DNA of 64,000 nucleotides from NCBI GenBank assembly GCA_027575765.1, contig JANBPT010000067.1, positions 21,541 through 85,540 on the forward strand, in the 5' to 3' direction. The notes under the pieces are model-generated. The model made no database searches. It was given only the letters and a program-made list of their open reading frames with translations, and was not told where the DNA came from. Made by a program: the position numbers and the translations under genes. Position 1 is the stretch's first letter. Each line of letters opens with the position of its first letter. Shown here in pieces: positions 1-11,685 of the stretch. The DNA comes from Tieghemiomyces parasiticus (Eukaryota > Kickxellomycota > Dimargaritomycetes > Dimargaritales > Dimargaritaceae).

Positions 1-51
1 TTGTGGTTGATATTCATATAGGTGCTCAGAAGTAAAATGAAAGGGAGGGTA

Positions 52-87
52 TATGTATGTATGTGTGTGTGTGTGTGTGTGTGTGTG
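52..87. repeat. (TG)n microsatellite
   Basis: A TATG/TG stretch runs into an uninterrupted TG dinucleotide tract (62-87). It lies in gene-free sequence and no function is visible. Confidence 0.9.
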
Positions 88-1496
88 CGGGAGAGGGTAG
101 GAGGTGGTCCGATCCCCGCTAAGTGACCCAGGCTAACCGTTCCGTCCGACTTGCGCCAGGGAAATGAATATGAGGCCCCCCTAGTACCGCCCTTTCCCTC
201 ACCAGTCGCAGCCAGCTCCCCTGCTCTACATTAGCTCTCCTTACCTTACATCCTTTCAATGTAGTAAGGGTTACGTTCCACTTGGTCTTCAGCAATAATT
301 CCTGCATTAGGACTACGCCCTAGGCTGTGGAGTATCTTAGCGGGTAGATTCAATCATTCGCTCTTTTTCACTCTGCCTGGTGCATCGGAGATTCTTCAAG
401 TCCACTCCCACTTGCACCAAACCGTTAGCTTTACCCCCCCCTCTCGTCTCCCCTCCAAAAAATATTACACAGCAGGTCACCGTCATCGCATGCCACAGGA
501 CAGCCCTCGCCTCTTGCGGGCGCTCGAGCTCCCCAGCACTTGCATGATATCGCACTGTGTCAAATCGGATTGACCTCCGCCGCCAATTTAGTGTCGGCAT
601 GGGAAACCGGCAGGTAGGAGGGTGGAATGTGTGTGGAGTGAGGCTGAGCAACATCCCCGCGCCATCCCACCCCCTATTTTTCTTTGGATCCCATCACTTT
701 CCAGCAGTATCAGATTGGGCCGTTCATGAAAGGTTAGAAGGCAAAGGGGTTGAGAAGATAGGAGGGGTCGTATTCTCTCGTCATGGCCCAACAACATCAA
801 GGTACTCACACAGGTGTGCTGTGGTTGTGGTTGGAGTCGGTACTATGGTCCGATTATGTCCGTTGGTTTCATTGCGTTATAGCCTTTATTGCCATTATCA
901 AACAAGGTTGGTTTCCTCCCCCCCCACCTTTATCGTCCATGCTTCACCCGCACACAAACCATCTCATCCGCTATAGACAATGGTCGGCAGTGGCCGATGG
1001 CCCCGCTCGAGCCCCCCCCCCTCGCTCCCACCCCGAGCCCTTCATTGGCCGGGGGCAGCGCGGGATCACCACGCTTTCGACTCTTTCTTTCACTCAACTC
1101 TTGTCGACCGGCCACTCTCCACCTACTACCTTCCCCCCTTTAAACCTTATCCTTATGTGTACCTCACCCTCCACACTCGTCTAAGCCCATTCACACTCGT
1201 CGTTCCCTACCCCCCCTGCTCTCCTCCCCTGCACCTCGAGGCTTTCACCACCACCGCAGCTCCGATGCACTTAATTGTAAACACGTCCACACCCACGCCC
1301 GTCCGCTTAGTAAATGGGCTCTTCCTGCAGATGAATGTACCTGTTTTGCAGCCAGGATATACTCCAAGGTGGCGGTGGCGAACAGGCAACCCGAAGTATG
1401 AGGGGTGCATGTCGGTGGAGCTATTGTCGTGCAGGCGGTAGGAGGGGCGGTTTCTTCAGGCGGCCGAGGTGAGGCTGTATCAATTGGATGGTTGGA

Positions 1497-1527
<31 letters not shown>
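1497..1527. repeat. (AC)n microsatellite
   Basis: An almost pure AC dinucleotide tract of about 30 bp in gene-free DNA. The spurious His/Thr-rich open frames across it come from the repeat itself. Confidence 0.9.
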
Positions 1528-3704
1528 TGTATACATACAGAGTGTGGTGGTGATGGAACGAATACTTGGACTCCAGAGCCCAGGTAACTCGTTTTGTGTG
1601 TACGCCGGGATGACTAGGCCTATACAGCCCAGGTCACTGCCGTTGTGTCTTTTACTGGGCTTGTTTAGGAAGGTGGGTCCGACCCTGTTCGCACCGCATA
1701 TCCCGCGATGCATCATCCGCCAAACGACGCGCATCTGGCTCCACACATGCGCAGCTCCTCACCCCGCCTCCCTCCCCCTAGCTGATATCCCGGGCGAATC
1801 TCTGTCACCGCCTCCTCTTAATACCCCACCTTTCCCCTCCGCTGCGGTACCGGTCGACAGCCTGGCGATACTGGATCGCGCGGGCACCAAGCCAGTTTAC
1901 GCCCTCTCCATGCATCTCCTGTCTCTCCCTGTGTTGTCCCCGCTCTTTATCAGTACTGGCGCCGCCTCTAACCGTACTTCCTGGTGTTTATCTTAGAGCC
2001 CAAACGATTGCCGTCGACTTTTCTCCGCACTCATCTTAATTTGGGCAAGGGGAGAGCAGTCTTGCTTTGATCTCTGGCCTTGGTACCTCTATTGTGGGTC
2101 ATGGCGCCCTGAATCGGCTACCTATACCGTCGATGGAGCGTTGTTTTTCTGCAGCCCCCTCCCCCTCTCCTCCTCCCACTTTTTCACCCGATACAGACCA
2201 TACCTGTTATTACCCTATTTTATTTGTTTTCGTTTACCATCGGCTACTATGTTTACACTACCCGCGGCCTCTCACAGACGGGTGTTCAGAAGGTCGCTGA
2301 CAATGTAAATCACAACAGTCTGGGGGATGATTATGGAGGGGGTGAGTCGAGTGAAGTCGGTACACTATACATCAGGGCCAACTCAACCGAGCCACAGTTG
2401 TACTGACAATCCACACCAAGAAACGGGGGTGTTCAGACCCGGCAGTTGTAAGTGCACGAGTGTACCTTCATATCCTAAAACGGAACCGGCCGAGTGCCTG
2501 TAGATGCCCCTTGCCCTTCACCTTGACTTTTTAAGTGAGCGTAGCCACCTGATCGAGACCAGGGCTCCCTCTCTCTCCATCTCTTTCTCTCTCTCACTCT
2601 CTCTCCTCGTCCATTCTCTGTGGCTATGTAACTGTCTACACAATGTTTCATACAGCATATTATATTACAAGTATGAAATGACCCCCGTCTCGGATGGTCA
2701 GCCTCTGAAGATGCGGGCGAAAGAGCGAGAGTGGAAAAAAAAAGCGAGAATGGGCGATGTGCAGTGTGGACAGGCGCAATGTGGAGGAGGAGGAAGTTAG
2801 AGGCTGGCTTGCAAGTCGGTCCGGGTCCAACACTGACTAAATGAGATGTATTTTATTTTAAATCATCAACTCCCGCCCCTCGAATGAGGGATGGTGTGGT
2901 CGTGTGAACGGGTCGGAAGGGATGGGATGACCCTCTCTTTTAGAAGGAAGCTAACTCTGGTGTGTCCCGCGCTGTTTGTTTACCTAATTTCTTGATGACT
3001 TTAGGTGGCGGGCAACCCGATTCGTACAGCATGGCAAGGCAAGGGAATCACCTACAATTGCTAAATCAGGACAGTGCCATCGGAGGCCCCCTACTCTGCT
3101 CACTCACTCACACATTATCCATCTCTCTCTCCGCTTCAATGGTAAAGAGAGAGTGTGCACCGAAAGGATAGGTGTGAAGTAAGTATGATGATACTAGGGA
3201 ATGTGGGCAGTGAGCCGGGGCGGATACCTCGTTTAATGTAGGTATACTGGAGGAGGGAGGGGGTGGCGGCGGCGGTAAGAGTTGTTTACACTAGGATGCG
3301 ATAAATAATGGAGACGGTTTATTTACCCGGAGTCTGGTTAGTGGCGGCGACAAGAGGTGATTGGATTGTGGAGAAGGGAGGAGGAGGGGGAAGAGGGGGG
3401 GGCTGGTACTGAATGGCTTCATTATGTGGTCGGGCCAACCACTTTCCGTTAAAGAGCACATCCTCTAGGTCGGGGTTCAACTTTCTTGATGACAACGCCA
3501 TAGCACACCGCCCCTCCCTCATTCTTTTCTACCGCAATGGGCGTGTTCTCTACATCCCCTTTCTCCGCCACACATCGCCATCAGTTGCAGTGGTTCTACT
3601 GTCGAAATCTAATTAAGGCGGATGATACTGGCCTCATGATTGGAGTGGCACTCCGGTGTGCATCGTCCTAGACGGAGGGGTCTATCTATCCGTTGACTCC
3701 CACC

Positions 3705-3750
3705 GGTACACTTGGTACCCTACAAATAGTTAGGGTATCAAGTGTAAACC
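3705..3750. repeat. Long imperfect inverted repeat (hairpin)
   Basis: The left arm 3708-3722 pairs with the right arm 3731-3745 over 15 bp with one G-T type mismatch, around an 8-nt loop at 3723-3730. Three further outer pairs (GGT with ACC) form if a 2-nt AA bulge is allowed. No gene flanks it closely, so it is neither an obvious terminator nor a palindromic operator. It may be a small mobile-element end, a structured RNA or chance. Confidence 0.6.
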
Positions 3751-4841
3751 CCATAGCAGTGGTAGTGGCTCGCTATTGGGCTTTCACACCCCGCATACCC
3801 TGGGCCCTAGTATCTTGCTGTCGTGCGGCACGAGGAACGCAAGCTGGCCAAGGACATAGTAACCCCTCGTGATCAAAGAGTACATTACCGTCATATCCTC
3901 CATGGAGTCTTGTTGCAGTAGAGTGCGCGGCCTGATATTGATGCAAAATATCACCATGTTATCAGTCTAAAGACGTGATCACAACCGATGAAGGAATGGG
4001 ACTGCAACAGCTACTGCTAGCAAGTCAGTGCAGTAGAGGGGGGGGACGCATGAAAAACAGGTTTACTATCCTCTTCAGTCGGAACACCGTGAGCTGGCGG
4101 CCTCGCACATATCTTACCCTCTTTCTCCCCTTCGATATTCCTGAAGGACAGGAGCTCTAGCTGCATCTTCCCTCTCCCTCACCGCCTTTTTTTTCTCATT
4201 TGGTAAATAGTAGCGAAGGGGTAGGATATCGGAAATGAGGATTAGCACAGTCACCCCGTTTCATTTCCCTCCCACCGACACAGCCTACGTCTGTTATCAA
4301 TCCCTATTTAGGTGGGGATATCATTCCATGCCCGACATAAACCGGTACATCACAGGGAGGGAGGATGGGTGTGTGTGTGTGGGGGGGGGGGAGAAGCTAA
4401 GCGGATATTGAAATTAGTGGTGACAGAGAAGGCAGATAGGGGGTGAGAGGGAGGTGGAGGGTTAGAGGGACGAGCAGAAAATTACGCGATCAACCTGAGG
4501 TATTCGCTGTATCCACGTTATATCATGTTTTACGACGGTGACAAATGAGCGATCGTCGTTTCGGGCTCCCATTCTCTCACTCTTTCGCTCCGAGCCCCAT
4601 TCCGCCACCATCCTGCCCTCCGTACACCAACCTCCGTGCGTTCGTAACGCTCCATCTCCCTTTAATTCCATGATACCTGTTGGAGCGCTCAGCTGCCAAT
4701 CATGATAGTAGCGGGGGCTAACCTCGCCACCCTGTTTATACATTGATTTGGCACCGTTGGTTGGAGATGGTTATATCCTTAATTTTGGGACTTATCTAGC
4801 TAGTAACGAACGGCACGTCGAAACGACCCGGGGCCATGCGG

Positions 4842-4864
4842 TCTCTCTCTCTCTCTCTCTCTCT
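4842..4864. repeat. (TC)n microsatellite
   Basis: An uninterrupted TC tract of about 22 bp within gene-free DNA. Confidence 0.9.
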
Positions 4865-5377
4865 TCCGTCTCCCTGCTGTGAGTGTATTTATGGAAGATT
4901 TTCTTTTGCCGCATTGACGTACGCAAGGCCAAGTGCTGCGGCGTTGTAGAAATAGACTGGGCAATAGCCCTTTAGTAGTGAGTGATGAAAGGCTACGGAT
5001 AGTTTGCTGTAGTAATGCGAGAGACGTTGTGAATTGTTACCAATAAATTAACTTGTTCTGATTCCTTGATATAATCGCCTGGCCAACCCCGTAGCTGCAT
5101 CTGAATCAGAGCAAGGAGTAAGCGTGGTAACGAAGATGACGGGGGGGGGTAAGGTACTGGAGGCCACAGGTGGCCCAGGGAGTCAGCAACCAGAAGTGGA
5201 GACTTTAAGAGGGGGTTACTATCGTTTATTGGATAAATTGTGGGCGGTACATATATATGTCGGAGTACAATTAGCAGTCCGACCAGTGCAAGGTTACATA
5301 AGGCGGCGCCGGAGGCATCCGCTGAAGAGAATAAAAAACCTTGGATCATTAATAAAATGGAAGAACGAAGGAAAAAG

Positions 5378-5462
5378 CACTTAATCAGGAGTGGCTAATT
5401 TCCTATTAGGGAGAATACAGGAATTAGCCCGGACACTTAGCCGTATTCACTTAATCAGCAGG
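5378..5462. repeat. Short direct and inverted repeats
   Basis: The 11-mer CACTTAATCAG occurs twice here, near 5379 and near 5449. Between the copies, CTAATTTCCT and AGGAATTAG form a near-perfect inverted repeat. The arrangement could be a decayed insertion footprint. No coding sequence is associated. Confidence 0.45.
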
Positions 5463-5727
5463 GTTGATTATGGTGACCACAATCGGCGGATGGGTCGAAA
5501 TTGCACGACATAAATTATGAGCATTAGAGGAGGGGGGGGAGGCGCGGGTATAGCTCAATTACTCAGCAAACCGAGCGCAGGGTCATAGGTGAACACTGAG
5601 TGCTTAGAATGACCCATGATTGGCAAGCTCTCCCCTCTTAATCCGTTGCCACATCCTAGTATAGTCTCTTATGCGGACCTAATTACGGCAAATATTAGCC
5701 TTCGGCTATCTACTGTAGTTTGCAGAG

Positions 5728-6972
5728 GTGTTCGCATAGCAGCATACTTATTTTTGCGCCTGCTGAGGTTAGAATTTTGGGCTACCCACTCGCCAACTGT
5801 ACATCTTGGGTGACGCGCTGTTTGCACGGGCTGTGGCCAGCCAGTATGCGTCATCGCAATATGCGCCAGAACTAATGAATCCTGCGTTGCACCTGTTGCT
5901 ATTGATGTCACCACGTCCTCGAGCTGCACCGACAGTGCTAAGGTAGACGTTACTTGCCATACTAGCCTAGGCCAATGTCATCGATGGCTGAGCTGAGAAC
6001 TGATCTGGGATATTATTCACCACCATTGATGATGATTGTGGTCGGAATAATCGCCGACTTATGATCACAGCCTTAACAGCGACTTCTCACCTAAATTCGG
6101 AACGACCATGATGAGCTGAGTCCATCGAAGTCGCCTGCGCCGTTCGATGCATTATCCTACGATGAGTCTCTCTTAGGATAGCATGTTTCAGTGTCCTCTC
6201 GTCTCCTTCATCCTGTGTTTTTCCCTGCTGCTTATCCTATGATGTATTCATCACTGCTGCCACTTCAAATCAACGGTTGGAAGTCAAGGCCGGAATGGAT
6301 ATATAGTATCTGTCCGCCGGTCACCTCAATAAATGAGAGACTGCCATATAACCCTTTACTTTTATATCGTACTCTCAACCCCTATGGATGTACTACACCG
6401 CAATCCTCTTGAGCCTTCAGGCCAGCAGTGGGACTCCAGAGTGATTCCAGTATGAAAAGTCCCAGGATGATGGCGGCCGTGGTCTGGTGCCTGCCAAGGC
6501 TGCAAAGTACAACACCACTACTACTGCTGACAAGAAGCCGCGGGTGAAGAGCCAGCACAAAGGCTGTTCCCCACCAGGTTCACAAAGAACTTTCCGGCCT
6601 TGTTATCACATGGCTAAGATGCAATCAAAGCAAGCTAGCTACTCGGGTCACTCTCCATGCGATGTAATGGAGGAGAGGCACCCTAAAGGTGAGTCGGCTG
6701 GGTAGAGAAGCCTCATCTAAGAAATGGATGGAACAACTGCAGCCTGCTGTGAGACAACGTACTAATAGGCTCGACCTTTTGCCATTCTGCTAACATTTCT
6801 CACTTTGCCATAGGTTCATCAATGCGAACGCACACACAAACGGCTCGGCTCATTAAACGCAGAATTTTCCTCCATTGAAACACAAATTCACGGGACACGC
6901 GCCAAAAATACTACACACTGGTGGCGTAATATCTATCATTGGAATGACGGGAACTCGTTGGAAAATTATAGT
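5728..6972 (+). mobile_element. Dispersed repeat, copy A (long form)
   Basis: Two blocks, 5728-5990 and 6701-6972, match the reverse complement of 60885-61411 in the same order, at roughly 80-85% identity by eye with mostly transition differences. The blocks are separated here by about 710 bp (5991-6700) that copy B lacks. The break is bounded by the direct repeat GGCTG at 5986-5990 and 6696-6700. No terminal inverted repeats, LTRs or transposase motifs were recognised. On the minus strand of the left block there is a decayed reading frame whose intact counterpart lies in copy B; copy A has stop codons and a 2-nt length change near 5940-5965. The element class is unknown. Confidence 0.7.
6480..6700 (+). 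other. GC-richer insert portion with coding-like frame, unidentified
   Basis: Within the segment private to repeat copy A, about 6484-6690 has a basic open frame that begins at a GTG rather than an ATG. It starts Met(Val)-Pro-Ala-Lys-Ala-Ala-Lys and ends next to a GTGAGT splice-donor-like string (6690). It may be a fragment of a captured gene or a relic of the element's own gene. I do not recognise the family and cannot show that it is expressed. Confidence 0.25.
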
Positions 6973-7603
6973 ATTCCTGTGCTCTGGCCTATCCTTTACT
7001 TTTGACCAGTAGTGTCCGTGCTTTGACGAGCTGCCTCTGGCCATCTTACTCGGCTAACAGGTACCAACTTTTGACAGCTCCTCTGAAATCCACATCATTG
7101 TTTTTCTTAACTACTCAGTAAAGGCGAGGTTGAACCCCCCCCTCTTGCCGCGATATTTCTTTTATATCGGACAAGTTTAAATAATGAGATTCCCTCCTTG
7201 GTGCCAATTCCCAACTGCACAGCCTCGTGTACAGGGGGGGGCACCCTCAGCCGACCAACGGCGAATGTGCGAGCTCCGCCCTACTGTTTACTACTAGTTA
7301 GCCAAACCATGGAAGTTACCGTCTTTTATGCCCCCCCTCCTCCTCTTCCCCCGTCCCTCTGATTCTATTCTCAATTTGAAAAGATCTTACGACAGTCTAC
7401 CCCTTTCCTCGATCCTCTATTTTAGATTAGCTAAGGTCACCGTTGACTTCCCCTTCTCCGATATCACCTTCCCCCTCTACCATGTTTCACTCGAATTGGA
7501 TGCCCTATTCAACCCCTTCGTGTCCTTCAATTATTGCCCTTCCAACCAGGATCGCTTACACATGGAATTATCGGCTCGGTAACTCAAGGGATAGGTAGGT
7601 AAG

Positions 7604-7626
7604 ATATATATATGTATATATATATA
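7604..7626. repeat. (TA)n microsatellite
   Basis: A TA tract with one interruption (TATG). A shorter similar tract lies near 7940-7955. Confidence 0.85.
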
Positions 7627-9190
7627 GAAATCCAGCAAGTCTCACCATCCCTCCAATATATACTAGGGTAACACATATAAGAGAATTGAGGGATATTTCG
7701 TGACCTACAACTTATCGTAAATCCCGATTGACCGTGAAGTTCGCCCTGTTCTTCTTTCCTTTTCACCATTGTAGTCAGGCCTCACGATGCTTCCACAACA
7801 AGAGAGATGAGGGTGGGCTACATCGGTTAACTTACTTAGACGGACACTCACTCGAAACCATGATCTCACTAATTAATTTCCGATGGGGTTCTTGCCATCG
7901 AGAGTGCGTACGTGCGCAAGTACAATTGCTGGATGAAGGTATATATATATGTATATTCATAATGTGTGTTAAGCCCTGATCTAATATTCACCTAGTCGCT
8001 TGCCGGTGGTGGCGCTGAGACGTATAAAATTGACAGAGAGGCGACAGGAAGTGATCCTGTCGGTTATGTAGAGAGCTTGCACATCTACTTTACCATGTCA
8101 CACCGTGGGCTTTGCCATCCGAGATTGCCCATAGGTGGGTCGATCTTAGATTGTATCACCAGCTGCCAACTTTTGCCATGTTCAATTTCTTGCGGGGCGG
8201 GCTTCGTTAATTAAACCACTCCCCTTTTTGCTCCCCCCCCCGCCCTTTTCGCTTGCGTTCGTGACGGTCGACTATTAGAGCCCCCAAAGCTTCTGACCAC
8301 AGATTCGGAGCCTGCTTGTCAATAGGCAGACTGTCGAGTTGATGATCGGTAGTGATATTCTAGATTGCTGGCTATTCCGGCTCGCTCAGTCTATCTAATA
8401 TACATGGACGATTGTAATCTCTACTGGAGACTCTCTGAGTAGAGGCTGCGTTCTGGGCGTAAGATGATTAATTTCGTACCCCTTCTACTGTGGCTATGTT
8501 ACTCAATGACTATTGGCCAGCTCTAACCTCTTTTATTTCATTAGTCTCCTATCATGTCGCGCCGTAGTTCAAGTCCTCCCCCTTCCTTTATCTCTCTCTC
8601 CCCCTCTCTCCCTCTCACAAACACATCATCATCTCTCTTGTTTTGACAGTAACGTTCCCGATTGCGCCGATAAATTAAATCTGCCCGCTTAGGGTGCACT
8701 CTGCACACTATATTATTATCAACAGCCTTATAATAGACAGACTGTGCGGTATTGTATCGGGTGGATTGGTTAAGGTCAAGGGAAGGGGCTGATAGTCCTC
8801 ATTCCATCTCGTACTATCGGCTATGAGATGACCGTCTCCGATTCGGACCAGCATCATCATCTGCAAGTCCAAATTGCCTGAATATAGTTAGACCTGAAGA
8901 GGAGGGGGGTGGTTACAATAATGCTATACTATCGAATTTCGACTGTGGTGGACCATAAATCTACCTCGGATCAGTCGCCTCTATAATTGGTCAGTGATCC
9001 GATCAGACCTTTAAATCCCAAATTAATAGGCATCCGGAAGACGCCCAGGATTAACATTTTCACGGTAATAACCCCAAATTCACTTCGTTCTTAGCGATTG
9101 TAGTCTATGCATCATTATTTTTTAGGACTCACATTTCTATCACGTCACTCTGACCATTTTCTCTATCTCGCTCTGGATATGGCCACTATT

Positions 9191-9202
9191 CCCCCCCCCC
9201 CC
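9191..9202. repeat. C12 homopolymer
   Basis: Twelve consecutive C. Similar C or G runs of 8-12 recur through the non-coding DNA of this window (for example 4381-4392, 45226-45237, 48600-48607) and are absent from the exons. Confidence 0.9.
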
Positions 9203-11208
9203 AATTCCCTACCTTGCACTCTTTTATACTTGCCTGTTATCGTCACGTAAGGAGGGGTAGCCACATAGCCACCGGAGTTTAAAAGTTTATAGGTGCACGA
9301 TTTAAATCGGAAGTCTCTCGACAATTGCCTGCCGCGGAACTAGGGAGCCCGCGAGTATATTTGATACCCAGCTCATGATATACTTTATGTTATGGACCAA
9401 CATCCCTACTTTAGATACCTTTTCTTTAATTCACTTTAATAAAGCCCATGCCTAATACTCTCCTCTCAATGTGTCCATCAGCGGCGGCTACATCACATCG
9501 GCAATGTAATAATTATTTTAAAACGTTTTTTTTTAATTTCTGGGTGACATACGGGACTGACGTGACCGCCTCTAATCCGGAGGCGGCTGTGTCGCTGGTA
9601 GCAATGTGAATGACAGCTAGAAGAGGAACCTGACGGGAAGATCCGAGGGAATTAATAGATCGGACCATTCGTTGAGCAGGGGGATAACGTTAGGGACAGG
9701 TGATACAGGCGGACGCTTCTAATCTGTCGCTGACCAGGAGTTGGTAGCATATATGCTAATTGTAATTAAAGAGAACCGAGACTCTGATTTACAGCTTCGA
9801 CATGAATCTCTCGCGTTGGTTTTTTTTACATTTAACGTTCATTCTGGCTTAGCTAGAATGGTGTAATCTATTGGCCCAAACATATGGGGTAGTCGTCTGC
9901 ATGATGAATAGTAGATTGGTGTGTACTATATATCGTCGGTTTTAAACGAACTATTAGGTAGTGTCTATTAGTTTCGCCGAAGAATGAATCCGTTAAGAGT
10001 TGTCTACCTTATCGTACCCGCACCGAGGTTGATACGGTAAAGACTATTCAACGGTGGACAATACGCGATATAATTATTCAATTTCAAGGTTTGGGGGGTG
10101 CTGGTAGCGTAGCCTCTCGTGGGCCAGGCTGTATAGGAGACAGTAGACACCTGATGTAGAGAAGAGGGGGGTTCATCTTAGTGCTTACCCAGATTGACAC
10201 TTGTGCAATTCGGAGCCCTAGTATAGCCCAGATGCATCTAAAATTATGAACTTGAAGGGAGGGGTAGCCACAGGCGGGCCTTTCCAAATATTGCCACCGT
10301 TCATGTTCAAGGGGCTAAAGAGCGTGTGGTGGCTCGTCTTCATCTTGATAGTGGAAATAGGGAACGTAGTATTAGTGGGCTCGCATTACCACGGCTTGAA
10401 CTCCAGGCGACCTACCTGACGCGGGACGTTAAGTCCGGCAGCTTGGGGAGGGGAAGGCGAGGGGATGGCATTGACCATCTACCCCGACTCGTGACACTTC
10501 TTTTTTTCACTGAGTAATTACGGAACAGGTCAGTGGACCGATCGATAAATCAATTGACCCAGGTCTCTTGCGGGGGATACAGATGGTGGAAGTTGAATTC
10601 CCTATTAGAACTGCCAATGCCACTCGCGATGGGTGGAGTCAAGAGTACAGTACTTTCTGAGGAAAACATCAGCCTTTATCACATGTGGATGGGCCCAGCT
10701 AAAAGTCGCCCCCCCCCTCGAAGTTAAGGCGGCAAGGGGCGGGGCGAAACAACCGACCACCCTTTGACCAACTTCAATTCACCACTCCAAGCAATATTCT
10801 ACATGACCATTTCTTCACTCATTATTGATCCCGCCCCCAACCCATCAGCCCCCCTCGCTGATTGTACAGGTGCCGTCTACGTTTCCTGACTGTCCACCTT
10901 TTGGCGCAATCCGGGGCGGAGGGTGAAGGCCAAGCCGCCAAACAGAATGGCACACGAGGTTGGCAGGCAATAGACCGGATCCGTGGGTGAGAAGAGTATT
11001 CCTCCCCCTCACTCCCCACCTTCCTGATCTGTCACGACCAAGCTGGCCATGATTCGCTCGTGGGCAGGGAGGGAAGGGTCACGCGCCGTGCCGGGCAAGC
11101 CGGTGTCCGCCTCTCCTACCCGCTCCGAGCTGCAGCGGAGTAGGAGGGCAACAGGGGCCTTTGGATGGCGCCAAGCCTTTCTGTAGAAATGGTGCAGCAT
11201 GCGGCGGC

Positions 11209-11215
11209 TATAAAA
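11209..11215 (+). promoter_or_regulatory. TATA-like box upstream of the 11686 gene
   Basis: TATAAAA lies 471 bp before the ATG at 11686 and is followed by a C/T-rich leader. Its role is inferred from a similar arrangement before the genes at 36866, 51070, 56085 and 62012. Confidence 0.35.
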
Positions 11216-11685
11216 CCAGAAGCCAGCGTGGCCTTACCGTCCCTTCCGACTTTGCGGACCCCACCTTTGCAGTTTGCTAGTGTTTGTCATATGCATAATT
11301 CCAGCGCCATTGATTCCTAAGGACCCTTTCGTGACTGGTAGGTGGCTTTGATAACCGCGCTAGCATCCGCATATCTCGCAGCGTAGCTTCCTCCTCCCAC
11401 CGCCTCCCCACGCTCCAGCAACAGCTGACTCTCTCCTACCTTAAACTCACCCCGCTGCCGTGCTGGGACGGCGAAACCCTCTAAGCCTCCGCTGCTTTCC
11501 TTAGCCCCTCTGGAGATTCTCTTGGCGCCGCCACCTTTGCCCGACTGGCCTCTTCGATACACCGCCTCCGCCCTCTCCATTTCCCTACCTTTCGAGCTTT
11601 AGTTAGCGTGCGCCGGTTGATTGCTGCCGTCTACCCCTCGTTTCACAGGCCGCTTCGCCTTTACCCTTCCCCCCTCACCGTCAGC

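Larger units (their letters stand above)
1..11200. other. 11-kb stretch without a supportable gene
   Basis: Only short open frames occur, with no recognisable domain and no splice-consistent chain of exons that I could assemble. The sequence is AT-richer than the coding parts of the window. It contains dinucleotide microsatellites, many runs of 8-12 C or G, pyrimidine-rich blocks (about 1000-1250, 1740-2000, 7321-7560), a strong hairpin (3705-3750), short repeats near 5.4 kb and copy A of a dispersed repeat (5728-6972). A short or many-exon gene or a structured RNA could have been missed. I looked for tRNA A and B boxes and found none convincing. Confidence 0.6.

Noticed and set aside
5545..5610. 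TATAGCTCAATTACTCAGC resembling a tRNA A-box
   Set aside because: No matching B-box or acceptor stem.
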